Below, in pieces: positions 24,901 to 36,124 of a stretch of DNA of 64,000 nt. Origin of the DNA: JAICQM01 sp963781555 (GTDB lineage: Bacteria > Chloroflexota > Limnocylindria > QHBO01). How positions within the stretch are numbered: position 1 is the first letter of the stretch; each line of letters opens with the position of its first letter. The position numbers were made by a program, and so were the translations under genes. The DNA is taken from NCBI GenBank assembly GCA_963781555.1, contig CAWAGB010000001.1:62001-126000 (forward strand), written 5' to 3'. The notes under the pieces were generated by a model. It searched no databases. It saw only the letters and a list, made by a program, of their open reading frames with translations, and was not told the origin of the DNA.

Positions 24901-25857
24901 TCAGCCGGCGGGCTGACCCACGACGCACTCGACCGGGTCGCCGGGGAGCACCGGGCGGGGGGTCACCTGGTACGTGTGGTCGCCGGAGCTATAGCGGGTC
25001 AGCTGGTTCGCCTGGGCCAGCACCTCGTACCACGTCTCCGCGTCGGCGCCGACCACTGTGCCGCAGCGAGCGCCCTCCAGGATCGGGTACGGGTCGCCAA
25101 AGGTCGCGGCGCCGCCGTCGATCGGCCACGCCACGATGCCGCCGGGAATGCCGGACGGGTCCGCCGGCTCACCGTCCACGTTGGCCACCAGAAGGCGCAT
25201 CGACTCGGATCGGTAGTCGTGCCAACCCGTCTCCTCCCAGGCCGACGCCGGGATGAGCTGGTCGAGCTGGGTGAGGTTGTCGTAGAGCGGCGCCAGGGTG
25301 AGGTGCGCCTGCCGCTCGCGCTCGGTCATGTTCGGCGGCATCTCCTCGGGCGTCCGGTATGAGCCCAGCGCGCCGACCTTGACGATCACCTCGCGGTCGT
25401 CGGCATGCAGGGTGAACACGGTCAGCGGCGCGTCGAGCGAGAGCGACTCCTCGGTGAACGTGGCACTCTCCGCGAAGAACCCGGTGGCCGCGATGCGCTC
25501 CAGGATCAGCTGCAGGCCCGCCTCGCTCAGGCGCCGGCTCTGCACGGCGGGGAGGGCGGGGCCGGGGAAGATGTCGATCTGGGCGCCCTGCAGGATCACG
25601 TTCCCGTCACCGGCAATGGTGAGCGGCGGCAGCTGGTTGAAGGTCATGTCCGGGCGCAGCATCCCGCCCTCGTAGGTGACGGAGAGGACGAGGTCCGATG
25701 CCCCGGTCGGATGGGTGATGCCCGCATCGCTCGGCGGGGTGCCGGAAGCCCCGGGGCTGCCATCGCCGGGCGAGCCGGAACCCGTGCAGGCGGCGAGGAG
25801 GAGGGTCACGGTCGCGGCGAGGACGAGCGCCGCGCGGGCTCGGGTGGTGGCTCTCAT
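24901..25857 (-). CDS. Hypothetical lipoprotein upstream of the oxidase operon
   Basis: A 318-residue exported lipoprotein: signal peptide with lipobox LLAAC (C24), a Gly/Ser/Pro linker (about 26-48), then a globular domain of about 265 residues with LVLSVTYEGGMLRPDMTFNQ, a charged segment PPNMTERERQAHLTL, and two cysteines near the end (GARCGTVVG and PVECVVGQ) that may pair. I recognise no family. It is transcribed in the same direction as ctaC, 169 bp upstream of it, and divergently from ctaG, so a link to respiration is possible but unproven. Confidence 0.65.
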   Translation of the reverse strand: MRATTRARAALVLAATVTLLLAACTGSGSPGDGSPGASGTPPSDAGITHPTGASDLVLSVTYEGGMLRPDMTFNQLPPLTIAGDGNVILQGAQIDIFPGPALPAVQSRRLSEAGLQLILERIAATGFFAESATFTEESLSLDAPLTVFTLHADDREVIVKVGALGSYRTPEEMPPNMTERERQAHLTLAPLYDNLTQLDQLIPASAWEETGWHDYRSESMRLLVANVDGEPADPSGIPGGIVAWPIDGGAATFGDPYPILEGARCGTVVGADAETWYEVLAQANQLTRYSSGDHTYQVTPRPVLPGDPVECVVGQPAG

Positions 25858-25910
25858 GGCGCGCTGGACGCCTCGCGGCGGACATCGGTTCCCGCGGGCA
25901 CAATGGCGCC

Positions 25911-26845
25911 GTGCGCCGAGCCCCATCCATCGTTCCCCTCCTCCTCGTTCTGGCGCTGGCCGTGCCGGGCATGGCGCTCGCCCACGGAGCCGCGCCCCCC
26001 GCGCCGAGCTTCCCCGGCGTGCTGCTGGACTGGCGGCTCGACCTGCTGCCAGTTGCCGGCATCCTCGCGGCGGGTATCGGCTACCTGGCCCTGGCATCCT
26101 CGGTCGCGCGGCGCCATCCGCGAAATGCGCCCCGCGCGTGGCGCACCGCCACGTTCATGGCCGGACTGGGCGCGATCGGCGTCGCGCTCGTCTCGCCCAT
26201 CGAGGCGTACGAGGGCGCCCTGTTCAGCGTGCACATGGTCCAGCACCTGCTCCTGGAGCTCGTCGCAGCGCCGCTCCTCCTGCTGGGCGCTCCGATCACC
26301 CTGGTCCTGCGCGCGGCGCGACCCGGTACGCGGCGCGCCATCCTGGGTGTCCTGCACAGCCTCCCCATGCGCATCCTCTCGTTTCCGCTGCTGGCGTGGC
26401 TCCTCTTCGCCGCCGTGAACTGGGGCTGGCATTTCTCCACCCTGTACGACCAGGCGCTCGAGAACCAGGCGCTCCACTACGTGCAGCACGCGACATTCCT
26501 GGTGGCCGCGCTGCTGTTCTGGTGGCCGGTCATCGGCGCCGATCCGTCGCCGTGGCGGCTCCCGCACCCGGTCCGCCTCTTCTACCTCTTCCTGGCGATG
26601 CCGCAGAACTCGTTCCTGGGGGTCGCGATCATGGGTGCAGGCAACGTTCTCTACCCGCACTACCTGACGAACCTGCGGCCGTGGGGGCCCAGCCCGCTGG
26701 ACGACCAGTCGCTGGGCGGGATCCTGATGTGGGTCGGCGGTGACGTGGCCTTCCTGGTGGGGATGGCCTGCGTGGTCGGGATGTGGGTCCGCGCCGAGGA
26801 CCGACGGACGGCGCGCCTGGACGCCCGGCTGGATGCCGAGGGCCG

Positions 26846-26849
<4 letters not shown>
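25911..26849 (+). CDS. ctaG: Cytochrome c oxidase assembly protein CtaG (Caa3 type)
   Basis: A 312-residue membrane protein with a cleavable-looking N-terminus and seven membrane segments. Conserved His-containing motifs are present: FSVHMVQHLLLELVAAPLLL, AAVNWGWHFSTLYDQALEN and LHYVQHATFLVAALLFWWPV. These fit the Caa3_CtaG family, needed to assemble caa3-type oxidases and probably involved in copper delivery. The GTG start at 25911 is 6 nt after CACAAT, a near-match to the leaderless -10 pattern. Its end overlaps the convergent ctaA-ctaB fusion by 4 bp. Confidence 0.85.
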
Positions 26850-28681
<1,832 letters not shown>

Positions 28682-28703
28682 GGTCCGCGGGACGGACGCG
28701 GCC

Positions 28704-29582
28704 TCAGGTGAGCGGGACGGAAGGTGGGCGCGAGGATGATACCGGTCGCGCGGGTGAGCGTCGCGATGCGACCCGCCGCTCCGCGGTCCGCGCCTGTGGC
28801 ACGCATCGCAACGCGGCGGGGATCACTGGCAGGAGGCGGCGGGTCGCCACCGCCACGCGTGCGACCCCGGCCTCGCGACGGGCGGACCACGGGATGCCGT
28901 ATTGCCGTCGCAGGCCGGGATGCAGGACCGAATCCGAGGCGAGGTGCGCCAGGTCCCACAGGAAACGCGGCGGGAGGGAGGTCGGGTAGCGGACCGCCTC
29001 CGACAGCTCGAGGGCCGTCGGCGAGACCGCCACCTCGCCGCTCGCCACCATCTCGGCCATGAACGCCCGCAGCTCCAGCAAGGTGGCGGGCACCGCATCT
29101 GCGGGGACGCCGAGGCGGATGGCGATCTGGCGTGCCTCGGCGTGGTACGCCTGTGCGTCGTCGGGGGTCAGCGGGGCCACGAAGCGGTCGTACATGCGCA
29201 GCGCGGTGTCGACCAGGGTGGCGTGAACCCAGAGCAGGAGGCGCGGGTCGCGGGCGTCGTACGATGCCCCGCTCTCCGGGATCGCGCCGTGCACCGCGCC
29301 GTGGATGGCGTTGATGCGACGGATTGCGCGATCCGCCTCTGCCTGTGTGCCGAAGACGACGGTCATCGTCGAGGTGAGGGTCCGTCGCAGGCGCGCAAAC
29401 GGGTCCTGGCGGAACGTCGAGTGCTGCGCCACGCCGGCCGCAACCGCTGGATGTGCCAGCTGGAGCAGCAGCGCGCACGTCCCGCCGCCCAGGACGAGGA
29501 CCTCGCGGTCGATGCGCCATGCCATGCTGCCCGGCCCGAACAACCCGCGTGCGCGGTCCGGCGCCGCCGTGGTGGCCGTCAT
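28704..29582 (-). CDS. MpaB-like oxygenase / DUF2236 protein
   Basis: A 292-residue protein of the MpaB/DUF2236 family, recognised by REVLVLGGGTCALLLQLAHP near the N-terminus, VAAGVAQHSTFRQDPFARLR with the conserved His, and the later LLLWVHATLVDTALRMY. Members are heme-binding oxygenases in a few studied cases (mycophenolic acid pathway, latex-clearing relatives); the substrate here is unknown. ATG 29582 overlaps the rhomboid stop by ATGA. The basic tail after residue about 255 is low in complexity. Confidence 0.8.
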   Translation of the reverse strand: MTATTAAPDRARGLFGPGSMAWRIDREVLVLGGGTCALLLQLAHPAVAAGVAQHSTFRQDPFARLRRTLTSTMTVVFGTQAEADRAIRRINAIHGAVHGAIPESGASYDARDPRLLLWVHATLVDTALRMYDRFVAPLTPDDAQAYHAEARQIAIRLGVPADAVPATLLELRAFMAEMVASGEVAVSPTALELSEAVRYPTSLPPRFLWDLAHLASDSVLHPGLRRQYGIPWSARREAGVARVAVATRRLLPVIPAALRCVPQARTAERRVASRRSPARPVSSSRPPSVPLT

Positions 29583-30337
29583 CCGAAGCTGGAGCGTCCT
29601 CCGTCGCGCGAGCGACCTGCTCCGCCGATGGCGCGGAAGATGAGTCCGGCCACCACCCCCGCCACGAAGCCGCCGATGTGGGCCATGTACGCCACGCCGC
29701 CGCCCGTCTCCTCGGTGACGGCGAACGCTCCGATGCCGTTGACGAACTGGAACGCCGCCCACAGCCCGATCGCGACCAGGGCCGGGACCTGGGTGATGAT
29801 CCGGAAGAGGAAGACGGTGACCCGGTTGCCGGGGAAGAGGACGATGTACGCGCCGAGCACGCCGGAGATGGCGCCGGAGGCGCCCAGGGTCGGGATCGTC
29901 GAGTCGCCGTTGATCGCGATCTGGGCCAGCGAGCCGACGACCCCGGCGGCGAGGTAGAAGAGCAGGTAGCGGATCCGCCCCATGCGGTGCTCGACGTTGT
30001 CGCCGAAGACCCACAGGAAGAGCATGTTGCCGCCGATGTGCAGCCAGCCGCCGTGCATGAACATGCTGGTCAACAGGGTCAGCCAGATGGGGCTCGGGCC
30101 GGGTTCCTGCGGGATCGAGCCGGTCTGGCCGTTCACGGTGATCTCTGTGGGCTCCACGAGATCGGTGCCGTGGGTGATCTCGTACGGGACCGCGGCGTAG
30201 CCGTAGGTGAACTCGTCGCCGCTCGCGCCGCCGGCGCCCTGGAGGAGCAGGAAGACAAGCACGTTGAGCGCGATGAAGACGAGGGTGACGATGGCCGGCC
30301 CATGGCCGGGCTCGTTCTCGTCGCCGATCGGGAACAT
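29579..30337 (-). CDS. Rhomboid-family intramembrane serine protease
   Basis: A 252-residue protein with six or more membrane segments. The catalytic Ser is in GASGAISGVLGAYIVLF and the partner His in VAYMAHIGGFVAGVVAGLIF; the HGGWLHIGGNMLFLWVFGDN region (with a conserved Asn) is characteristic. A periplasmic loop of about 60 residues follows TM1. ATG 30337 gives a typical start (MFPIGDENEPG) and sits in ACCGATG; ATG 30385 would add 16 residues. Its substrate cannot be guessed. It is followed by the MpaB-like gene with ATGA overlap. Confidence 0.9.
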   Translation of the reverse strand: MFPIGDENEPGHGPAIVTLVFIALNVLVFLLLQGAGGASGDEFTYGYAAVPYEITHGTDLVEPTEITVNGQTGSIPQEPGPSPIWLTLLTSMFMHGGWLHIGGNMLFLWVFGDNVEHRMGRIRYLLFYLAAGVVGSLAQIAINGDSTIPTLGASGAISGVLGAYIVLFPGNRVTVFLFRIITQVPALVAIGLWAAFQFVNGIGAFAVTEETGGGVAYMAHIGGFVAGVVAGLIFRAIGGAGRSRDGGRSSFG

Positions 30338-30406
30338 CGGTCGCAGCAGTCCTCGTGACGGTGGAGTGGCTCGGAGCGGCCGCATGATACCGGCCGGCGG
30401 CGGGGC

Positions 30407-31978
30407 TCAGGCGGCCAGGACGGCCTGTTCCTCGGCTCCCCCGGGATCGGGATTGCGGATGCCCACCGCGTTGACCGCCGCGCCGGCGCCGCACAGCAGA
30501 GCAGCGATGAGCATCGCCAGGCGGAAGGCGTCGGTGGACGCGTCGCGCGCCGCGACCCTCTCCGCCTCACTCGCAGCGGAGCTCGGCGCGTTCAGCGGCG
30601 GGAACGCTTCCCGGGTCGCCTGCGAGCCGGTGTCGACCCCGGGCAGCCGGTCCGCCAGGCCGCCGTAGAAGGCGGCACTGACGGCGATGAAGATCACCGC
30701 GGTCGCCAGCAGGGGGCCGATGCGGCTGATGGCGTTGTTGATGGCCGAGGCCAACCCCGAGTTCCCGGTCGGCACCGATGACATGAGCGCCGTGGTGAGC
30801 GGCGCCACGAGCATCGCGATGCCCACCGCGAAGAGGACGAGGCCCGGAAGCACGTCGATGAAGTAGCTGGCGGGTGGCAGGAACGTGCCCGGGTCGCCGA
30901 CGTTGAGGAGCCACGGCTGGCTGTCTGCCGGGAAGCGCACGTACCAGAGCAGGCCGAGCGCCATGAGCGCCGGCCCGACGGCCATGAAGAGCCGGGGCCC
31001 GCGCACCCCCGCCAGCCGGCCGAAGGTGCGCGAGAAGAAGACGAGCGCCACGCTGATGGGGATGCCGGCGAAGCCCGAGGCGGCAGCGGTATACCCGATG
31101 GCGCCCTGGAGGTAGATCGCCTGGAACGCCGAGAGGCAGTACAGCGCGCCGTAGATGAGGAGGGTCGAGATGTTGGTGACGGTGAAGTTGCGCGACGCGA
31201 ACAGCGACGGCGGCACGAGCGGGTCGGCGCGGCGGGTCATGAGGGGCCACAGGCCGGCGGTCGCGATGACGCCGACGACCAGCGCGGCCCACGCGGATGG
31301 GTCGGTCCAGTTCTGCGCCTGGCCTCGGATCGCGCCGTAGGCGAGGCCGCCCACGGCGAGCGCGATGGCCGCCGCGCCGAGCCAGTCGAAGCGGGACGGC
31401 GCGTCCGGGTTGCGTGACTCCGCCACCTTTGCCAGCGCGATGGCCACCCCGATGGCGACGAGCGGCACGTTGATCAGAAACGCCACCCGCCAGCCCCACG
31501 TGTCGACCAGGAAGCCGCCGAGCGGCGGCCCGAGCAGCACCAGCGCGCTGGTGGCGGCGGCCCAGGTACCGAAGGCGGCGCCGCGCTCCGGGCCGTCGAA
31601 GGTGGCGTTGATGATGGCCAGCGAGGTCGGCACCAGGAGCGCCCCGAACGCGCCCTGTGCGAGGCGTGCCGCGATCAGCAGCTCCATGGACGGGGCGAGC
31701 CCGCACAGCAGTGACGTGACCCCGAAGCCGGCCAGCCCGATGACGAACATGCGGCGCCGTCCGTACGTGTCGCCAAGCGCGCCGGCAAGGATGAGGAGTG
31801 ATGCCAGGCTCAGCAGGTAGCCGTTGACGATGTAGGTCTGCGCCTCGAGCGATCCGACCAGGCTGGCCGGCAGCTGCTCGGCGATGGCACGCAGCGCAAC
31901 GTTCACCACCGTCGAGTCGAGAAACACGATGCCCGAGCCGATGACCACGGCGACCAGCGTCCACGTGCGGGAGGTCAT
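30407..31978 (-). CDS. DHA2-type MFS drug exporter (EmrB/QacA-like)
   Basis: A 523-residue protein with about 14 membrane segments, the layout of DHA2 drug:proton antiporters. The motif D1 region SGIVFLDSTVVNVALRAI at the N-terminus, LAGALGDTYGRRRMFVIGL in loop 2-3 and PPLGGFLVDTWGWRVAF in TM5 (motif C) are all present. The polar periplasmic stretch between the last helices (about 450-485) is typical. Its ATG overlaps the stop of the large cyclase/AAA protein by ATGA, so the regulator and pump are likely made together. Confidence 0.9.
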   Translation of the reverse strand: MTSRTWTLVAVVIGSGIVFLDSTVVNVALRAIAEQLPASLVGSLEAQTYIVNGYLLSLASLLILAGALGDTYGRRRMFVIGLAGFGVTSLLCGLAPSMELLIAARLAQGAFGALLVPTSLAIINATFDGPERGAAFGTWAAATSALVLLGPPLGGFLVDTWGWRVAFLINVPLVAIGVAIALAKVAESRNPDAPSRFDWLGAAAIALAVGGLAYGAIRGQAQNWTDPSAWAALVVGVIATAGLWPLMTRRADPLVPPSLFASRNFTVTNISTLLIYGALYCLSAFQAIYLQGAIGYTAAASGFAGIPISVALVFFSRTFGRLAGVRGPRLFMAVGPALMALGLLWYVRFPADSQPWLLNVGDPGTFLPPASYFIDVLPGLVLFAVGIAMLVAPLTTALMSSVPTGNSGLASAINNAISRIGPLLATAVIFIAVSAAFYGGLADRLPGVDTGSQATREAFPPLNAPSSAASEAERVAARDASTDAFRLAMLIAALLCGAGAAVNAVGIRNPDPGGAEEQAVLAA

Positions 31979-34900
31979 TGCTCCGCCAGCGCCCGTTCCG
32001 CCGGCTCCACGAGGGTCCGCCGAAAGTGTTCGGCGAAGCGAATCATTCCACGGGCCTCGGCAGCTGCGGCGAGGTCCATCCCGATCTCCCGCGCGCCCGA
32101 GGCGTCGCCTCCCTCGAGCCGTACCAGGCCGTCGACGAGCTCGATGTCGTCGGTCAGGGGGCGCATGACGATCCCGACAGCAAGCGCGCGCGCCCGTTTG
32201 ACGGCGCTCCGCGCCGAGACGAGGTCACCTAGCCTCGCGCGGGCGGCCGCCTCCCCGAGCTCGATCTCGATCTCGTCCGCCACGTCACCCCGACGAACGA
32301 TGGCGCGCGCGCGGTCGACGCAGTCGAGCGCCCGATCCGGTTTCCCGAGTCGCGCGAGCAACCTCGCCCATCCTCCCAGGGCGTTTGCCAGCGTCCGCCG
32401 GTCGGAGATCGCCTCGAGACCCGCGACGCGCATCTCGAAGATGCGCTCGGCCTCGTCGAGCCTCCCGGCGATTTCGGCCGCACCGCAGAGAAAGCCGAAG
32501 GCGCCCAAATAGCCGGTCTCCGACCCGGTCTGTCGCATCAGCTCGGCACCCCGTCGAACCGTGGCGGCGACCGAATCGTAGTCGAGAGTCCCGGAGACGA
32601 AGCTGAGCCGTGCAGCACTGAGCTCGGCTTGCGATAGCAGGAGCGGGCCGGCATCCGGACGGAGACGCTCCATCATCCGATCGTGCGTCCGGTGTTGCTC
32701 CGCCGCAGAATTGCCGGTAAAGAACCCGCTGGCGACGATCATGTCCACCACCTCGCTCTGGTGCGCCGTGTAGCCGATGGCCTCGAACGCGTCCCAGGCA
32801 CGCAGGTACGCCTCGTGCGCGACATCCGCACGGCAGGCGACCCAGCCGACGATGCCGCGTCCGAGATGCAGCCGCGCGAGGCCGAGCCGGTCGCCCGCGT
32901 CACGGAAGATCCGCTCCGCCGTGTCGAGCCGTCGCGCAAGCTCATCGACCGTGATGCCGTCGCCCAGCGGGTCGACGTCAACTCGCGCGACCACCGCGTT
33001 CGCGCGGTCGATGTCGTCACCGCCCTCCAGCTCCGGCACATGCGCCGCCGCCTCCGACCCACGGCCGAGGCGATCGAGCGCCCCGATGAGCTCGGGCAGG
33101 AGCGCTCGCCGCGCCTTCCCCTCGGCGAGAAGGTCATGGGCGCGGCCGAGGAGGTTCGCGGCGGCATTGATGTCTCCTCGCGAGAAGGCCGCGTGCCCCG
33201 CCCGGGCGAGGCGGTCGGCCCCCAGCTCGCCGACGCGCCGAACGGAGGCGTCGTTCGGGTCGAGCTCCGTGCGGTAGCGCACCACCTGCTCCAGGTGATG
33301 GCCGACGAGCTCGTCCTGCTCGACGAGGCTGCCCTGCGTGTCGAGCCAGGCGGCGAATTGCTCGTGCAGCTCGGCGCGGACGCCCTTCGGCAGCGAGTCG
33401 TACGCGGCGTCACGGATCAGGAGGTGGCGGAACCGAAACGCATGATCGCCGGGAAACCGCGTCCGATCCGGGCGAACCAGCTCCTTGCGGACGAGGCCCA
33501 ACAGCTGGCCACTCACCCCGTCGCGCTGCGTTGCAGGGGCAAGCGCCGTGACGGCGCCTCGGTGGAAGATCTTGCCTTCCACCGACCCGCGCTCGATCAC
33601 GGTTCGCTCCGCCTCGTTGAGCGAGTCGAGCCGTGCCTGCAGCAGCGCCTGGATCGTCGGCGGGACGCTGACGACGCCACGCGCATCGCGCGCGAGCGCC
33701 GCCATCTCCTCCAGAAAGAGCGGGTTGCCCTCGGCGATGGCCAAGATCCGGCCACGGGTGTCGGCGTCCAGCTCCACGCCCGCGAGCAGGTCGTCGGCCA
33801 GTGCGGCCGCCGCGTCGTCGGGCAGAGGTTCGAGCAGGATCGACGTGGCATTCGTCTTGCCGCCGCCCCAGCCCGGTTGGACGTCGAGCAGCTCAGGACG
33901 ACCGATACACAGCAGGAAGATCGGTGCGTCCCGCGACCAGTCGACGATGTGCTCGACGAGGTCGAACATCGGCGGCTCCGCCCACTGCAGATCGTCGAAC
34001 ACCAGGACCAGCGGCTGCTCCGTGGCTCGCGCTTCGAACAGAGCACGCGTCGCGAGCTGCGTATCCGCCGCCGACGAGCGGATCGCGTCACCCGGTTCGA
34101 TTCCCAGCTGGATGAGCATCTCGACGAGGGGCCAATACGTGATCCCCTCGCCATAGGAGAGTGCGCGTCCGCGCGCGATGGTGGCGGTGGCGCGGACGTG
34201 GGCGAGGAACTCGTGAACGAGCCGTGACTTCCCGACACCCGCCGGGCCAATGAGCGTCAAGAGCCGGCTCGAGCGCGACGCAACGGCGTCGGCAAACTCG
34301 GCGCGCAGCCGCTCCGACTCCCGCTGCCGCCCGACCAGCGGGGTGTCGAGGTGGCGTGCGACGCCGGCCCCTGCAGGATCGAATGCGCCAAGGCGGTGCG
34401 CCGTCATCGGTTCGGGCTTGCCCTTCAGCTCGAGCGTGACGGGCTCGGCCGTGGCGGCGTCGCGAACGAGATGCATGGTCGCATCGCCCAACAGAATCTC
34501 GCCGGCGGCGGCGGCCTGCTCGAGCCGGGCCGCGACGTTCACCGCATCACCGGTGACGAGCGTGTCACCCTCGCCGGCCACGACGTCGCCGGTGTTGACA
34601 CCGATGCGCGCCTCGAGGCCCAGGTCATGGACCGTGTCGCGCAGCTCGACCGCGGCGCGCACGGCGCGCAGCGCGTCGTCCTCGGTTGCGATCGGGATGC
34701 CGAACACCGCCATCACTGCATCGCCCACGAACTTCTCGACCGTGCCGCCGTGGCGCTCGAGCACGATGCGGGCCGTCTCGTAGTAGCGGCGCATCAGCGC
34801 GCGCAAGGCCTCGGGATCGGTCCGATCGCCAATCGCGGTCGAGCCGGTCAGGTCACAGAACAGGATGGTGACGACCTTGCGCACCTCCCGCGGCGCAGCC

Positions 34901-34983
34901 CCGCCGGGCATGGGCGCCCCGCAGCCCGGACAGAAGCCAAAGTCGTCGGGGCTCTCCCGCCCGCACGTGCCACAGATCGCCAC
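31975..34983 (-). CDS. Class III nucleotidyl cyclase-AAA ATPase-TPR regulator
   Basis: A 1002-residue multidomain protein. Residues 1-25 form a zinc ribbon (C4, C7, C18, C21). Residues about 35-200 form a class III cyclase domain with FCDLTGSTAIGD (metal Asp D44) and FVGDAVMAVFG (second Asp). Residues about 225-500 form an AAA_16/STAND ATPase with Walker A GPAGVGKS and Walker B LVLVFDDLQWAEP. The rest is helical TPR-like repeats. Proteins of this layout are common in high-GC soil bacteria and are thought to signal by cAMP or by STAND assembly. GTG 34983 is preceded by TAGACT at 6 nt. It is coupled to the DHA2 pump gene downstream. Confidence 0.88.
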   Translation of the reverse strand: MAICGTCGRESPDDFGFCPGCGAPMPGGAAPREVRKVVTILFCDLTGSTAIGDRTDPEALRALMRRYYETARIVLERHGGTVEKFVGDAVMAVFGIPIATEDDALRAVRAAVELRDTVHDLGLEARIGVNTGDVVAGEGDTLVTGDAVNVAARLEQAAAAGEILLGDATMHLVRDAATAEPVTLELKGKPEPMTAHRLGAFDPAGAGVARHLDTPLVGRQRESERLRAEFADAVASRSSRLLTLIGPAGVGKSRLVHEFLAHVRATATIARGRALSYGEGITYWPLVEMLIQLGIEPGDAIRSSAADTQLATRALFEARATEQPLVLVFDDLQWAEPPMFDLVEHIVDWSRDAPIFLLCIGRPELLDVQPGWGGGKTNATSILLEPLPDDAAAALADDLLAGVELDADTRGRILAIAEGNPLFLEEMAALARDARGVVSVPPTIQALLQARLDSLNEAERTVIERGSVEGKIFHRGAVTALAPATQRDGVSGQLLGLVRKELVRPDRTRFPGDHAFRFRHLLIRDAAYDSLPKGVRAELHEQFAAWLDTQGSLVEQDELVGHHLEQVVRYRTELDPNDASVRRVGELGADRLARAGHAAFSRGDINAAANLLGRAHDLLAEGKARRALLPELIGALDRLGRGSEAAAHVPELEGGDDIDRANAVVARVDVDPLGDGITVDELARRLDTAERIFRDAGDRLGLARLHLGRGIVGWVACRADVAHEAYLRAWDAFEAIGYTAHQSEVVDMIVASGFFTGNSAAEQHRTHDRMMERLRPDAGPLLLSQAELSAARLSFVSGTLDYDSVAATVRRGAELMRQTGSETGYLGAFGFLCGAAEIAGRLDEAERIFEMRVAGLEAISDRRTLANALGGWARLLARLGKPDRALDCVDRARAIVRRGDVADEIEIELGEAAARARLGDLVSARSAVKRARALAVGIVMRPLTDDIELVDGLVRLEGGDASGAREIGMDLAAAAEARGMIRFAEHFRRTLVEPAERALAEQ

Positions 34984-34989
34984 GCCGCG

Positions 34990-34995
34990 AGTCTA
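34990..34995 (-). promoter_or_regulatory. -10 element TAGACT, leaderless type
   Basis: On the minus strand TAGACT is followed by 6 nt (CGCGGC) and the GTG at 34983 of the cyclase/AAA gene. Confidence 0.5.
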
Positions 34996-35018
34996 GGCTG
35001 CCGGGGCAACCGGCATGG

Positions 35019-36002
35019 TCATGTCCATGCCATCGCGTTGCGCTGGAACCAGTAGCTGGCGACCGGCTCGCCGCAGCGCTCCAGATCAGCGCGGGCCCCG
35101 TCGTCGAGCGCCAGGTCCATCGCAGCGACGTTCGAGCGCAGCTGCGCGACAGTCGCCGCGCCGAGCAGCACGACATCGGCCCACGGCTGCTCCAGCACCC
35201 ACGCCAGGGCCAGTGCATCCGCGGTCGTGCCGAGCCGATCCGCATGCGGGCGCAGCGGCTCCGCGTCCGAGCCGCGCACGAGCCGACCGTTGGCCAGGGC
35301 CTCCTTGACGATGACCCCCAGGCCCGCCCGATGCGCCTCGGCGAGCGCCGCCCCGCTCGAGGGCTCGAGCGCATTCCAGGTCGCCTGCACCACGTCAAAG
35401 AGGGGCGTCCCGGCCTCGACCTCCAACGTCAGTGCCCGGCGCAAGGTCTCGGTCTGCCCTGGACCGGATAGTGTCAGGCCCAGTGCCCGCACCGCGCCCG
35501 AGCTGCGCAGGTGCGCAAGCGCCGAGTGGACGGCGCGATCGTCCAGGATCCCGGACTCCAGCGTGGCGGAGTGGACCTGCAGCAGGTCGACCCGGCCCGC
35601 CAGCTGGGCGCGCGTCTCGTCCCACTGGCGGCGCAACGTGGCCAGGGAATGGTCCTTGACCTCGTGCCGCTCCGCGTCGACCCGCCAGTCGGCGGTGTAC
35701 GTGTAGCCCCACTTCGTGCCGATTGTGACGGCGCCCGGACCGATGCCCCGCGACACCAGCCACGAAGCCAGGAACGCCTCCGCCCGGCCGTAGGAGCGGG
35801 CCGCGTCGATGTAGCCGATCCCGGCCGCGCGCGCGGCGTCGAGGACGGCGTGCGCCCGACCCTCGAGTGCATCGACGCCGGTGTCGGCGCCGATGTCGGC
35901 GCCGTGACCGAGATTCACATAGCCGGGCCGGCCGAGGGCGGCAAGGCCGATCCCGAGCCGCGTGCCGCGCAGTCCGGTGCGGCCGAGCGGCCGAGCATCC
36001 AT
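35019..36002 (-). CDS. Aldo/keto reductase
   Basis: A 327-residue NAD(P)H-dependent TIM-barrel oxidoreductase. The catalytic tetrad is visible: Asp and Tyr in GYIDAARSYGRAEAFLASWL, Lys in VTIGTKWGYTY and His in LLQVHSATLES. The N-terminus RPLGRTGLRGTRLGIGLAAL is typical of the family. ATG 36002 is selected because TACCAT lies 6 nt upstream on the minus strand. The physiological carbonyl substrate is unknown. The divergent gene at 36125 shares the 122-bp intergenic region. Confidence 0.92.
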   Translation of the reverse strand: MDARPLGRTGLRGTRLGIGLAALGRPGYVNLGHGADIGADTGVDALEGRAHAVLDAARAAGIGYIDAARSYGRAEAFLASWLVSRGIGPGAVTIGTKWGYTYTADWRVDAERHEVKDHSLATLRRQWDETRAQLAGRVDLLQVHSATLESGILDDRAVHSALAHLRSSGAVRALGLTLSGPGQTETLRRALTLEVEAGTPLFDVVQATWNALEPSSGAALAEAHRAGLGVIVKEALANGRLVRGSDAEPLRPHADRLGTTADALALAWVLEQPWADVVLLGAATVAQLRSNVAAMDLALDDGARADLERCGEPVASYWFQRNAMAWT

Positions 36003-36008
36003 CGGTCG

Positions 36009-36014
36009 ATGGTA
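36009..36014 (-). promoter_or_regulatory. -10 element TACCAT, leaderless type
   Basis: TACCAT on the minus strand is separated from ATG 36002 by CGACCG (6 nt). Confidence 0.5.
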
Positions 36015-36124
36015 GCGGTCGCCTGTCACGGGGCGTCGCCCGCGCGGCTCATGCATGGTGGGTGGCGCATCATGGGCGACCGCGTTTCCACATCCGAGGA
36101 CCCGATACACATGCTCACGTCGGC

